From Tabrizicola sp. (lineage in GTDB: Bacteria > Pseudomonadota > Alphaproteobacteria > Rhodobacterales > Rhodobacteraceae), in contig NZ_JAEULP010000070.1 in assembly GCF_016792905.1 (NCBI RefSeq), positions 1 through 45,759 of the forward strand: a stretch of 45,759 bases of DNA, written 5' to 3'. Below the pieces are notes generated by a model. The model worked only from the letters and a program-made list of their open reading frames with translations. It ran no database searches and had not been told where the DNA came from. Below are positions 1-8,015 of this stretch, one piece after another. The translations under genes were made by a program, and so were the position numbers. The stretch's first letter is position 1; each line of letters begins with the position of its first letter.

Positions 1-93
1 CCGCGCGATCTCCCGCTGGCTCGTGCCCCGGCGATGCTCCGCAAAAATCACCGCACGCTCGCATGCGTCCAGATGCCGCCCCCGCCTCTCCAT
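1..93 (-). CDS. IS30-like transposase, N-terminal fragment (cut by window edge)
   Basis: The first 31 residues are visible before the window ends. They begin MERRGRHLDACERAVIFAEH and continue into TSQREIAR, which looks like the first helix-turn-helix of IS30-family transposases (an ERxxIxxxxxxGxSxREIAR pattern). The start is chosen because a strong GGAGGGGGG ribosome binding site lies about 5 bases upstream of the ATG at 93. IS30 transposases carry this HTH for end binding, followed by a DDE catalytic domain that would lie outside the window. It sits just beyond the end of the flagellar cluster. A different HTH protein is possible, because only the start can be read. Confidence 0.5.
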   Translation of the reverse strand, partial: MERRGRHLDACERAVIFAEHRRGTSQREIAR

Positions 94-145
94 CGCAACC
101 CCCCTCCAAACCTCAGGTGTTGCGTTCCTTTCTAGAGGCTATGAA
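94..145. mobile_element. Possible terminal end of an IS30-like insertion sequence
   Basis: This is the short non-coding stretch between the transposase-like start codon and the end of the flagellar operon. Read from the outside inwards on the minus strand it contains CTAGAAAGGAACGCAACACC, which resembles the end sequences I recall for IS30 elements (an AAnnAACGCAACAC type core). The other end lies outside the window, so neither the inverted repeat nor a target duplication can be confirmed. Boundaries are approximate. Confidence 0.3.
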
Positions 146-194
146 GCGTTAACCGAGGGTGGTGGCCCATTCCGCCCGCAGAAGCCCCGCGGCT

Positions 195-986
195 CTAGCC
201 CCGCAGCAGCGCCAGCGCCGTCGCGGCGGGAGAGTTTCCGGACCCCAGTTCCTTGATCTCGGCCCGCACCAGGAAGCGGCGTGTCAGCGCCTCCATCTTT
301 GCGGAATCCCTGAACTGGCTGACGTCGGACGAGCCGAAGGCGGCCTTGGTCTTCGCCTTCAGCACGGAAACCTGCTGGTCGATGTCGATCGAGGAAAAGC
401 TGTCGGGCAGGCCGAGCGCGGTCTGGAAGACCTCACGCAGGGGTTCGCTGCCGAGGATCGTGTACCATTTCGCCGCATCGCTGCTGGTCTTTGCGGCCAG
501 TGCCCCGACCTCGCGCTCGGCGTTCATTGCCAGGCGATAGGTATTGTTCTGCTCGCCGACCGCCGTCTCGAACGATCGGGCGCGATACTGGGTCAGGATT
601 TCGTCCGCGAAGGTGGAGATCTTCGTGCGCGGCACCGAGAAATCGCCATAGCCGAAGGCGACGGCGAATTTCTGGTACTGCTTGTCGGCCAGCTTGTTGG
701 CCAGGCTGCCTTCCTTCAGCGTGCCCCCTTCCAGGATCTTCCGGACGAAGGCGGTGTTGTTGACATCGCCCTCCAGCCCGAAGGCGGTGAGGGCGATGCG
801 CAGAAGCCGCTTGTCATTCACCAGCTTCTCGGCAGTGTCGGCCTTGCCGATCTTGTCGCGGAAATAGGCCTCGTCCCGCTGTTGGACCGGAAGCGCCTGC
901 TGCACCGCCTGTTGCTTTGACATGGTCCGCTTGAGGAAGGCCCAGCCGGTGTAGCCCGAAAGCGGCAGGACCGGCTGGAAGCTCAC
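195..986 (-). CDS. DUF1217 family flagellar-cluster protein
   Basis: The 263-residue protein matches the DUF1217 pattern as I know it: repeated blocks of the type YFRDKIGKADTAEKLVNDKR, LLRIALTAFGLEGD and FVRKILEGGT, followed by a helical second half. It is found in flagellar clusters of Rhodobacteraceae and rhizobia, and its biochemical role is not established. It is the last gene of the leftward flagellar operon, and its start overlaps the flbT stop by four bases (983-986), implying translational coupling. No signal peptide is apparent. The functional link to flagella rests on context. Confidence 0.8.
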   Translation of the reverse strand: MSFQPVLPLSGYTGWAFLKRTMSKQQAVQQALPVQQRDEAYFRDKIGKADTAEKLVNDKRLLRIALTAFGLEGDVNNTAFVRKILEGGTLKEGSLANKLADKQYQKFAVAFGYGDFSVPRTKISTFADEILTQYRARSFETAVGEQNNTYRLAMNAEREVGALAAKTSSDAAKWYTILGSEPLREVFQTALGLPDSFSSIDIDQQVSVLKAKTKAAFGSSDVSQFRDSAKMEALTRRFLVRAEIKELGSGNSPAATALALLRG

Positions 987-1387
987 GCCCGGCTGGCGGC
1001 GAAAAGCCGCTCCTCGCGTGGCAAAAGGGACCGCAATGCCTTGAGCGCCTGGTAGTGCTGATCCTCCATCACCGCCCGGCTGGCAAGGGTCAGCTGGGTG
1101 CGGCTGTCATAGTCGGTCAACACCTGGGACAGTTGCTCGATTCCGCGCAGAAGCTGCATCCGCGCCTCTTCCGCGTCGGCATCGCCGGTCAGAACAAGCT
1201 GGGCGATGTAGCAGACCCGGCGAACGGGGGTGTTCACCTCCTCCGGGTGGATCGCGTCGCGAAGCCGGAGGATATTGGCGTTGGGCGTCATGATCGCAAG
1301 ACGCGAGCGTTTCTCGCCGTTCTCGATCACCGCGCCGTTGATCAGCACGCGCTCATGCGGGCCGAGTTTCAGGACAAGACCAGTCAT
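983..1387 (-). CDS. flbT: Flagellar biosynthesis repressor FlbT
   Basis: This 134-residue protein starts MTGLVLKLGPHERVLINGAV and carries the FlbT signature of a short beta-rich N-terminus (GPHERVLINGAVIENG) and a helical C-terminus (RGIEQLSQVL). In Caulobacter, FlbT binds the 5' leader of flagellin mRNA and promotes its decay until the hook is complete. The open frame extends further upstream, but the ATG at 1387 is chosen because it gives the normal family length and overlaps the flaF stop by four bases (1384-1387). It acts in the cytoplasm together with its neighbours flaF and flagellin. Confidence 0.93.
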   Translation of the reverse strand: MTGLVLKLGPHERVLINGAVIENGEKRSRLAIMTPNANILRLRDAIHPEEVNTPVRRVCYIAQLVLTGDADAEEARMQLLRGIEQLSQVLTDYDSRTQLTLASRAVMEDQHYQALKALRSLLPREERLFAASRA

Positions 1388-1755
1388 TTCGTCCCCCCGT
1401 CCCCGCGCAACCCCCGCATCACGGCCAGGTTGATGTCGGCCAGAACCTCGACGGTGGCCTTGTCGTCCAGGACGGCGCGGCTGTGCTTCGCTGTGAATTC
1501 GTAAAGATAGAACAATCGGGCCCGCAATGCCTGTGGCAATCCGTTGCCGGGCAACGCCACGTCGGAGGCGAGCGTGGACCAGAGCTGCGTGTTGTCGGTC
1601 ACCGCGCGGACCAAGGCGGGAAAATCGGTCGCCCGATTGGTCCAGGCGGAGCGCAACGCTTGCGTCACCTGCGCGAGCAGATCGTATTCGACCGAGCGGA
1701 GCGACCGGGTCGGCGCCTCGCGCTGGGCGTAGCTGATGGCGGAATGGAAGGTCAT
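1384..1755 (-). CDS. flaF: Flagellin synthesis and secretion helper FlaF
   Basis: The 123-residue protein begins MTFHSAISYAQREAPTRSLR and contains the FlaF pattern R-S-x-E-Y-D-L-L near residue 21, then a helical body ending NLAVMRGLRGDGG. FlaF is a small alphaproteobacterial protein needed for flagellin production and export, working opposite FlbT. It lies between flagellin and flbT, 70 bases after the flagellin stop, and overlaps flbT by four bases, so it is probably co-transcribed with flagellin. The length is normal for the family. Confidence 0.93.
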   Translation of the reverse strand: MTFHSAISYAQREAPTRSLRSVEYDLLAQVTQALRSAWTNRATDFPALVRAVTDNTQLWSTLASDVALPGNGLPQALRARLFYLYEFTAKHSRAVLDDKATVEVLADINLAVMRGLRGDGGTK

Positions 1756-1825
1756 GGGGTGTCCATCTGTTCGAAAGCGAAGGGGTGAAACGGGCCGCGA
1801 GGATCACCCCCACGGCCCGAAGTGC

Positions 1826-3031
1826 TTAGCGGAACAGAGACAGGAGGCCCTGCGGCTGCTGGTTGGCGATGGACAGCGCCTGGGTCGCGAGCTGCTGCTG
1901 GACCTGCAAGGCCTGCAACCGGGCCGAGGCTTCCTCCATGTCGGTATCGACCATGACACCGATGCCGGTCTTGAGCGAGTCGGTCAGGTTGCCGACAAAC
2001 TCGTTCTGGATGTCGATGCGCTTCTGCGACGAGCCGAAGGAGGCCGCGGCGTCGATCGAGGTCTGGAGCATGCCTTCGATCGCGTTCAGCGCGTTCGCGG
2101 GCTGGTTCACGACGTCAACGGTGTTCAGGCCCGAAAGCCCGCCCGTCCCGCGCGTGGCCGAGACCGAAATCGCTGCCGACTGGTTGGTGTTGTTTGCAAC
2201 CTCCAGCTCACCCGAGTTCAGCGTCAGGGTAAAGTCGGTATCGGACAGCCCGTTCGAGGTCAGCGAGGCCTTGAGGCCCGCCACCAGCGCATCGCCCGTA
2301 TCGCCCTTCTGCACCACGTAGCTGCCCTGCACCGAACCGACGTTGAGCGTGATCTTGTCGCCCGCGACCAGTTCGGTCAGGTCGGCGGGATCGGCGGTGG
2401 AGTCGTTCGAGGCCAGCGCCCCGGCACCGCCCTGGAAGGCGAAGCCATCCAGCGTGACCGGCGTGCCGGTGACCACGTTGGCCGCCGACAGCGTGCCGCC
2501 GCCCGCCGTCAGCGCGGCACCGGCATTGGTCGACAGGTTCTGGGCGTCGACCGTGATGTTCGAGGAGGTGACACCGGTCTGGCTACGGTCGAGCGAGGAG
2601 AGCACGTTCACCGTGGTCTGGGAGCCATCGACCAGGTTCAGCCCGTTGAACTGCGCCGCGCCCACGGTCGATTCGATCTGCTTGGTGAGCGCGTCGATGT
2701 CGGTCTGGATCTTGTTGCGGTCGACGTTTTCGGCCTGGGCGGCGACGATCTTGCCCTTCATCTCGGTGAGGAGCTTCGTCACGGTTTCCGAGGCGTTGCG
2801 CGCGACGGTCAGCGTGGCCGAGCCGACGGAGAGGCTGTCGGAGATGCCCTTGAAGCCCTCGACGTCGGATTCCATCACCTTGGAGATCGCCCAGACGGCG
2901 GCGTTGTCCTTGGCGGTGGCCACCGACTTGCCGGTAGAGATGTCGGCCTGGGTCTTGCCGAGGTTGGCGTTGATGCCCTTCATCGTCTGCAGGGCAACCA
3001 TTGCGCTGGTATTGGTCAGGATCGACGACAT
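1826..3031 (-). CDS. fliC: Flagellin
   Basis: This 401-residue protein has the two conserved ends of flagellin. The N-terminal D0/D1 helices start MSSILTNTSAMVALQTMKGI, with an ISTGKSVATAKDNAAVWAIS segment. The C-terminal helices carry SIDAAASFGSSQKRIDIQNEF and end ATQALSIANQQPQGLLSLFR. Residues of about 150-300 are the variable surface domain, rich in Thr, Ala, Gly and Asp. It is exported through the flagellar type III apparatus and polymerises into the filament. A well-placed AAGGACTGAAAC precedes the ATG. It heads fliC-flaF-flbT-DUF1217 and has a CtrA-like site about 145-160 bases upstream. Confidence 0.96.
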   Translation of the reverse strand: MSSILTNTSAMVALQTMKGINANLGKTQADISTGKSVATAKDNAAVWAISKVMESDVEGFKGISDSLSVGSATLTVARNASETVTKLLTEMKGKIVAAQAENVDRNKIQTDIDALTKQIESTVGAAQFNGLNLVDGSQTTVNVLSSLDRSQTGVTSSNITVDAQNLSTNAGAALTAGGGTLSAANVVTGTPVTLDGFAFQGGAGALASNDSTADPADLTELVAGDKITLNVGSVQGSYVVQKGDTGDALVAGLKASLTSNGLSDTDFTLTLNSGELEVANNTNQSAAISVSATRGTGGLSGLNTVDVVNQPANALNAIEGMLQTSIDAAASFGSSQKRIDIQNEFVGNLTDSLKTGIGVMVDTDMEEASARLQALQVQQQLATQALSIANQQPQGLLSLFR

Positions 3032-3174
3032 GTTTCAGTCCTTCACACGGGGCCGCTGATTTCACGGCCGGGAAGCCACAAGCGTGGCAGTTCAGGCGTT
3101 CTGTCCGTGCTTTCCGGGGATCCGGGAAGCGCCGCCCCGGCATGGGACGCAAGGGCAATGAAGCGTGAATCCAG

Positions 3175-3189
3175 CTAACCAATTCCTAA
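3175..3189 (-). promoter_or_regulatory. CtrA-like binding site upstream of flagellin
   Basis: The minus strand reads TTAG-GAATTGG-TTAG, two four-base direct half-sites separated by exactly seven bases. The CtrA consensus is TTAA-N7-TTAA(C). Each half has one change (A to G at its last position). The site lies 144-158 bases before the flagellin start codon. Control of flagellar genes by CtrA is established in several Rhodobacteraceae, but binding at this site is inference. Confidence 0.4.
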
Positions 3190-3201
3190 GCGCCAATCGG
3201 T

Positions 3202-3216
3202 AAATGCCCGGCATTT
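3202..3216. repeat. 15-base palindrome upstream of flagellin
   Basis: AAATGCC-C-GGCATTT is a perfect seven-base inverted repeat around one central base. It lies just downstream of the FlgN-like stop and upstream of the flagellin gene. On the minus strand the bases following it include ACCGATTG, which weakly resembles a sigma-28 -10 element. It could be an operator; no T-tract follows to make it a terminator. Confidence 0.35.
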
Positions 3217-3224
3217 GAATAAGT

Positions 3225-3536
3225 TCAGACACGTCTGGCCGGGGCCGCGCCCAGGGGCGCGATCTGTGCCTTCCGCCCGCGCGCGTCATAGGTGGTGAGC
3301 GTCGGGCCCCGGGCGATCTCGGACAGGCGCAGGCGGGCGGCTTTCACCCCACGCGAGGCCGCGTCGAGCAGGTGCGCATTGCGCAAGGCCTTGCGCTGCA
3401 ACCGTTCGGCAGAGATGCGGTCGCAGGGCGCGACGCTGGCTGCCTCGATCAAGGGCGTGAGGCGGGACAGGCCGGCCAGATCGCCCGCGAGAAGCGCGGC
3501 GGCGGCCTGATCGAGCAGGATTTCAAGCGGCGTCAT
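3225..3536 (-). CDS. Small FlgN-like flagellar cluster protein
   Basis: The 103-residue protein is mostly helical, with MTPLEILLDQAAAALLAGDL at the start, a leucine-rich centre and a basic tail ending AAPARRV. Size, helix content and position between the FlgJ-like gene and flagellin match the short FlgN-type export chaperone candidates annotated here in Rhodobacteraceae. FlgN protects hook-filament junction proteins before export, but this sequence is too short and weakly conserved for me to claim that role firmly. It overlaps the upstream flgJ-like frame by 14 bases. Confidence 0.55.
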   Translation of the reverse strand: MTPLEILLDQAAAALLAGDLAGLSRLTPLIEAASVAPCDRISAERLQRKALRNAHLLDAASRGVKAARLRLSEIARGPTLTTYDARGRKAQIAPLGAAPARRV

Positions 3537-3795
3537 CTTCGGCCTTCACCATCGAGTTGAAGATCAGTTCGGCAAGCCCCAGCCCGCCGTGCTGCACGAT
3601 GAGCCGCGCCTGCTCCTGGCGCAGGAACGAGGAAAACTGCGCCTCGCCCTCGCCGCCGCCGAAGCTGCCCTGCATCTCTCCGAGGCCGGAATGGGCAAGC
3701 ATTTCGGAGAGGAAGGTGGCCTCAAGCTCCTCGGCCTTCGACATCAGCTGGTCGTGGCGCGAGGGCGGTTGGGCGGCGACGGGCGGGATGTCCAT
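3523..3795 (-). CDS. FlgJ-like rod-binding protein (no muramidase domain)
   Basis: The 90-residue protein beginning MDIPPVAAQPPSRHDQLMSK contains the rod-binding region known from the N-terminus of FlgJ: KAEELEATFLSEMLAHSGLG, followed by a Gly-rich loop and SSFLRQEQARLIVQHGGLGL. It helps assemble the flagellar rod in the periplasm. Alphaproteobacterial versions usually lack the muramidase half, as here. The open frame starts further upstream, but the ATG at 3795 has a GGAG ribosome binding site and gives the normal length. It is the first gene of the leftward flagellar operon, divergent from fliK. Confidence 0.8.
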   Translation of the reverse strand: MDIPPVAAQPPSRHDQLMSKAEELEATFLSEMLAHSGLGEMQGSFGGGEGEAQFSSFLRQEQARLIVQHGGLGLAELIFNSMVKAEDDAA

Positions 3796-3843
3796 GGCGG
3801 TCTCCGGGATCGGTCGGATTTTTCGCAACGATCCGCGACGGGG

Positions 3844-3858
3844 GTAAAGAATAGGTAA
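3844..3858 (-). promoter_or_regulatory. CtrA-like spaced repeat between the flgJ-like gene and fliK
   Basis: The minus strand reads TTAC-CTATTCT-TTAC, two identical half-sites with seven-base spacing, as in CtrA boxes (TTAA-N7-TTAA). Each half differs from consensus at its fourth base. It is 48 bases before the FlgJ-like start and 48 bases before fliK, so it could serve both directions. The match is weaker than that of the flagellin site. Confidence 0.3.
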
Positions 3859-3905
3859 CTTCTGCACGGCATAAGCGGGGAAGTTGCGGCAGAAGTCGTG
3901 GAACC

Positions 3906-5744
3906 ATGCAAAGCGTTCTGGCCATCAGTCCTGTGTCATCGCGCCCGTCAGGGGGGCTGGAGGAGCTTGAGGCGATGCCGGACGGCGGCTTCGCATTGGC
4001 CTTCGGCGACGACGTTGAAAGAGGCGGTGGGGAGCGGTCCGAGGATGCGTGTCTCTTTCCGGTGCAAACCCTTGCGTCGCTCTGGGCAAGCGCCGGTGTC
4101 GTGGCCGGGGCTGTTTGTCCGGCAGCGGATCGGGAAGTGCCGGGGGCGGAGGCGGCCCTCTCTGTCGAGGCCTGTGCAATCAGGTCCGGCGTTCCTGCCG
4201 AGGGAGCGGGCGACAGTCTGGTCCCGGTCATTGCGGAGGCTGGCGGGCCGACAGCGGCCGTCGCGCGATGGGTCCCTCCGCCTCCGCAACCGGAGGATGG
4301 CTTCGCTGCGGCGGGAAATGTCGGGTCGGAGGGGATCGGCGCGGATGTTACCGCTCGGGGTGAAAGGCTTCGGCTGGCTTCGGTAGCCGAGGTCGGTTCG
4401 GAACCGGATGGCGCAGCCGCGAAGGGGACGCCATCTGCGCCGGGGAAAGTGGCATTGGTGGCCCGGGACAAAGGCACCGTGACACCTGCATCAGGGTCTG
4501 CATCGGCGCAAGGGGACTTTGCCGTGTCTCCCCCAATGCCGGTGAGCTTCCCGCCTGATGCGCCGGTCGAGGCGATGGACTGGGGGAAGGTGGCGTCGCC
4601 AAGCTTGGCGCCCCTTCCAGTCAAATCCGTGACATCTTCCCCCGAAACCGGTCTCGATGCGGACTTGCCGATCCTTCCGGACAGAGGGGAAACGGTCTCT
4701 CGCCCCGGGATACCGGAAGCCGCACCGATCGTCGCTCCGCAAGGGCCCGTGCCGGGGATGCCGGGCTCTGGGTCAGTGTCACCCCCTCTCCCGACTGGCG
4801 CCATCCCCGATGCTGCCAATGACCCAACGCGGATGTCTGCTGCCATTTCGGTGGGCCAGCGATTGAAGCAGGTCCCCGGCGAAAGCGAAAGGGAGCCGAT
4901 TCCGGTTCTCGCGCGCCCGGAGGATGCTCAACCGCAACAGCCCGGCTTCTGGGAACGGTTCCTCACAGGGTTTCATCCTGCTTCGATTGCAGGACAAGGC
5001 GCCAAGGCAACGGACCTTCCGGAGTTTGCCCCGATGGCTTTTCCCCCAGAAGCGCCGGGGAATCGGCTCGTCGATACGCCCGTCCTGCAATCTGACGCGG
5101 GACTTGTCCTCGATCCCGGTCGGCAGCCGACCGGCCAAGCTGCACCGGCAAGCCCCGCGCTGCCCATCACCGCCGCACAAGCGCCCGAGGCGATGCCAGT
5201 GTCGGCCGATCCGGTGACGGCTTCCTCCCTTGGGCAGGAGCCGGACACCGACTCCGACCCTGTCCTGGCGGCCTTTTCCCCCGGCCTGCTGGTCACGCCG
5301 GGGCAGAGGTTCACTGGGGCTCCGCAGCCCGTCAGCTTGCCCATGCCGCAGGTCGCGTCGCAGATCGCCGCCGGACTGTCCCGCAGCCCCGAAGGGACGA
5401 CCGAGCTTGCGCTTTCGCCCGAGGAGTTGGGCGATGTCCGCCTGAAGCTGAAGCCCGATGCGGCGAACCCGGACCGGATGGTGGTGATGATCACCTTCGA
5501 GCGGCCCGAGACGCTGGACCTTTTCCGCCGCCACGCAGGCGACCTGACCGAAGCCTTGCGGACGGCGGGCTATGCCGGGGTCGACATCGGCTTTGGGCAG
5601 GAGGGCGGCGGCGCCTCGAAATCAGACCGTCCGCAGCATGCCTCCAGTTCCGGCCTTGGCCGGTCCGCAGCGCCGGACAGCACCAACCCGATCGCAACCA
5701 CCCCAAGCCTGATGGCCGGGGCATCCCTTGACCTGAGATTGTGA
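3906..5744 (+). CDS. fliK: Flagellar hook-length control protein FliK
   Basis: This 612-residue protein has a long low-complexity first part (residues 1-480, rich in Pro, Ala, Gly, Ser) and a conserved C-terminal hook-length domain at about 495-565. The key segment is LALSPEELGDVRLKLKPD, followed by a beta-rich stretch and LFRRHAGDLTEALRTAGYAG. FliK is a secreted ruler; its C-terminal domain switches the FlhB export gate from hook to filament substrates. The N-terminal half is characteristically poorly conserved. It sits eight bases before flgD, which makes the hook cap, so the two form a hook operon. No strong ribosome binding site is visible before the ATG. Confidence 0.9.
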   Translation: MQSVLAISPVSSRPSGGLEELEAMPDGGFALAFGDDVERGGGERSEDACLFPVQTLASLWASAGVVAGAVCPAADREVPGAEAALSVEACAIRSGVPAEGAGDSLVPVIAEAGGPTAAVARWVPPPPQPEDGFAAAGNVGSEGIGADVTARGERLRLASVAEVGSEPDGAAAKGTPSAPGKVALVARDKGTVTPASGSASAQGDFAVSPPMPVSFPPDAPVEAMDWGKVASPSLAPLPVKSVTSSPETGLDADLPILPDRGETVSRPGIPEAAPIVAPQGPVPGMPGSGSVSPPLPTGAIPDAANDPTRMSAAISVGQRLKQVPGESEREPIPVLARPEDAQPQQPGFWERFLTGFHPASIAGQGAKATDLPEFAPMAFPPEAPGNRLVDTPVLQSDAGLVLDPGRQPTGQAAPASPALPITAAQAPEAMPVSADPVTASSLGQEPDTDSDPVLAAFSPGLLVTPGQRFTGAPQPVSLPMPQVASQIAAGLSRSPEGTTELALSPEELGDVRLKLKPDAANPDRMVVMITFERPETLDLFRRHAGDLTEALRTAGYAGVDIGFGQEGGGASKSDRPQHASSSGLGRSAAPDSTNPIATTPSLMAGASLDLRL

Positions 5745-5751
5745 GGCCGGA

Positions 5752-6417
5752 ATGGACGTCACTTCAGCCACATCCGCAACTGCGACCACCGCAACAGCAT
5801 CGGCATCGGCCGGCGCGACGGCGATCAGCTCGGATTTCAACACCTTCCTGCGGATGCTGACCGTGCAGATGCAGAACCAGGATCCGCTGAATCCGATCGA
5901 TTCGGCGGATTACGCGGTGCAGCTCGCCACCTTCTCGGGCGTCGAGCAGCAGGTGAAGACCAATCAGCTTCTGGCCGACATGCAGGGCAAGTTCCAGCAG
6001 CTTGGCATGGCGGAAATGGCCAGCTGGATCGGCAAGGAGGCACGCTCGGCCGCTCCGGTGAGCTATGATGGCTCTCCCGTCACCCTGTCGCCGAATCCTG
6101 CGGTGGGTGCGAACCGGGCCGTGCTGGTGGTGAAGGACGCGCAGGGCAACCTCGTCTCGCGCGAGGAGATTCCGGTCAGCGCCCAACCCTACCAATGGCT
6201 CGGGGCGGGCATCGACGGCAGTCCCCTGCCCGCTGGCACCTACTCCATCGAGCTGGAAAGCCTGAACGGTGAGACAGTCATTTCCTCGCTTCCGGTCGAG
6301 CACTATGCGCGCGTGATCGAAGCGCGCGGGGGCACAGGGGGCACCGTGCTTGTGCTGGAAGGCGGGGCGGAGGTGCTGGCGAGTGACGTCACCGCCTTGC
6401 GCGAACCTCAGGGGTGA
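5752..6417 (+). CDS. flgD: Flagellar hook cap protein FlgD
   Basis: The 221-residue protein has the conserved FlgD N-terminal segment at about residues 24-70: DFNTFLRMLTVQMQNQDPLN, then PIDSADYAVQLATFSGVEQQ. A FlgD Ig-like/tudor region follows (residues 95-200, with YQWLGAGIDGSPLPAGTYS). FlgD forms the scaffold on which hook subunits polymerise. A GAGGCCGGA ribosome binding site precedes the ATG. The gene follows fliK by seven bases and ends before a perfect palindrome that probably stops transcription. Confidence 0.95.
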   Translation: MDVTSATSATATTATASASAGATAISSDFNTFLRMLTVQMQNQDPLNPIDSADYAVQLATFSGVEQQVKTNQLLADMQGKFQQLGMAEMASWIGKEARSAAPVSYDGSPVTLSPNPAVGANRAVLVVKDAQGNLVSREEIPVSAQPYQWLGAGIDGSPLPAGTYSIELESLNGETVISSLPVEHYARVIEARGGTGGTVLVLEGGAEVLASDVTALREPQG

Positions 6418-6421
6418 GGGA

Positions 6422-6443
6422 CAAAAGTCTTCGAAGACTTTTG
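6422..6443. terminator. 22-base perfect palindrome between convergent flgD and ubiB
   Basis: Each 11-base arm reads CAAAAGTCTTC from its own strand, and the arms meet with no loop bases. It lies between the convergent ends of flgD and ubiB and has A/T-rich arms usable as a bidirectional terminator. I recall near-identical palindromes as dispersed intergenic elements in Rhodobacteraceae genomes; that part is memory, not search. Confidence 0.5.
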
Positions 6444-6482
6444 GCAAACTCCTTCTAAGGAATTTGGCCCCTGCTCCAGCGG

Positions 6483-8015
6483 TCACACCAGCCGGTCGAC
6501 CAGTATCCCTGCCCCGAAAGCCGCAAGCGCCATGAGGCCCCAGAAGAGCGGCGCGAGCGAGCGCTGCGGTCGTGGCGGCAGGGTTGCAGGGTTCCCGGCG
6601 CGGATCAGTTGCGCCTCGACCAGCGCGGGAAGCTTCGGGCCGAACCGGGCCAGAACGCGGGCGGTCTTGACCAGGTCGCGCAGAACAGCCTTCGGCCCCA
6701 CGTTCTCGCGGATGTAGCGTTCGACGACGGGGCTCGCGACCTGCCAGATGTTGATGTGCGGGTCGAGCGAGCGGGCGACGCCTTCGACGACAACCATGGT
6801 GCGTTGCAGAAGGATCAGTTCGGTCCGCGTCTCCATCCCGAACCGTTCCGTGACTTCGAAGAGATAGGCGAGGAGCCGCGCCATGCTGATCCGGCTGGCC
6901 TCCATGCCGAAGATCGGCTCGCCAACCGCGCGGAGCGCGCGGGCGAAGTCGTCGATGTCACGGTCGGCGGGGACGTAGCCCGCCTCGAAATGCACCTCGG
7001 CGACGCGGCGGTAATCCTTGCGGATGAAGCCCATCAGGATCTCGGCATAGACCCGGCGGGTGTATTCGTCGATCCGGCCCATGATCCCGAAGTCATAGGC
7101 GATGATGTCGCCGTTGGCCGCGACCTTCAGGTTCCCTTGGTGCATGTCGGCATGGAAGAAGCCGTCGCGCAGCGCGTGGTTCAGGAACAGCTGCAACACG
7201 CGCGCGGCCAGCACGCGGCGGTCATGCCCGGCGGCGTCGATCAACGCGATGTCGTTCAGGCCGATGCCTTCCGCCCAGCCCAGCGTCATCACGTTGCGCG
7301 ATGACAGGAACCAGTATGGTCTTGGCACCTGGAAATGTTCGTCCTTTTCCGTGTTCGCGGCAAATTCGGCGGCGGCAGAGCTTTCCAGCCGCAGGTCCAG
7401 CTCGCCCATCACCACGCCCTCGAAATGGGCGATCACGTCGACCGGGCGCAGGCGGCGCGAGAAGGGGGCGATGCGTTCGATCCAGCGGGCGGCAAGGTAG
7501 AAGGCGTCGATGTCCTTGCGGAAGGCGCGCTCGATCTGCGGGCGCAGGACCTTCACCGCGACATCCTCATCCGTATCCACCAGCCGGGCGCGGTGGACCT
7601 GGGCGATGGAGGCCGCGGCGACGGGTTCGGAAAACTCCGAGAACAGGGCAGAGACCGGAAGCTCCAGTTCCGCCTCGATCATCTGTTTCGCAATCTCGGT
7701 CGGGAAAGGGGGCAGCTTGTCCTGAAGGTATTTCAGCTGATCGGCCAATTCCTCACCCACGATATCCGGGCGGGTCGACAGCACCTGGCCGAACTTGATG
7801 TAGGCGGGGCCAAGCGCGGTCAGCGCACGGGTGGCAGGGGGCAGCGCGGGATCGCCCTTCAGTCCAAGCCACTTGAACGGCCAGCCCAGCATCCGCGCGG
7901 CGAAGCGCAGGCGCGGGGGCGCGCGGAACGCCTCCAGCACCACGTCCATGGCACCCGTGCGCTCCAGCGTGGCGCCGGTGCGGATCAGGCGGATGACGTT
8001 GTGCGGACCCTTCAC
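6483..8015 (-). CDS. ubiB: UbiB family ubiquinone biosynthesis ATPase/kinase-like protein
   Basis: The 510-residue protein carries the UbiB/ADCK hallmarks: the KxGQ motif ([11 protein letters not shown], about residue 93), the Ala-rich nucleotide loop ([11 protein letters not shown], about 153), the VAVKVLRP lysine, [10 protein letters not shown] (about 293) and YDFG (about 311). A C-terminal membrane anchor ([17 protein letters not shown]) is present. UbiB proteins are atypical kinases with ATPase activity that support the membrane-bound ubiquinone synthesis complex. It is downstream of ubiE and overlaps its stop by four bases (8012-8015), indicating a ubiE-ubiB operon. Confidence 0.96.
   Translation of the reverse strand: MKGPHNVIRLIRTGATLERTGAMDVVLEAFRAPPRLRFAARMLGWPFKWLGLKGDPALPPATRALTALGPAYIKFGQVLSTRPDIVGEELADQLKYLQDKLPPFPTEIAKQMIEAELELPVSALFSEFSEPVAAASIAQVHRARLVDTDEDVAVKVLRPQIERAFRKDIDAFYLAARWIERIAPFSRRLRPVDVIAHFEGVVMGELDLRLESSAAAEFAANTEKDEHFQVPRPYWFLSSRNVMTLGWAEGIGLNDIALIDAAGHDRRVLAARVLQLFLNHALRDGFFHADMHQGNLKVAANGDIIAYDFGIMGRIDEYTRRVYAEILMGFIRKDYRRVAEVHFEAGYVPADRDIDDFARALRAVGEPIFGMEASRISMARLLAYLFEVTERFGMETRTELILLQRTMVVVEGVARSLDPHINIWQVASPVVERYIRENVGPKAVLRDLVKTARVLARFGPKLPALVEAQLIRAGNPATLPPRPQRSLAPLFWGLMALAAFGAGILVDRLV

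Noticed and set aside
1736-3178. 480-codon plus-strand frame over flagellin
   Set aside because: It mirrors the flagellin coding strand and has no family features.
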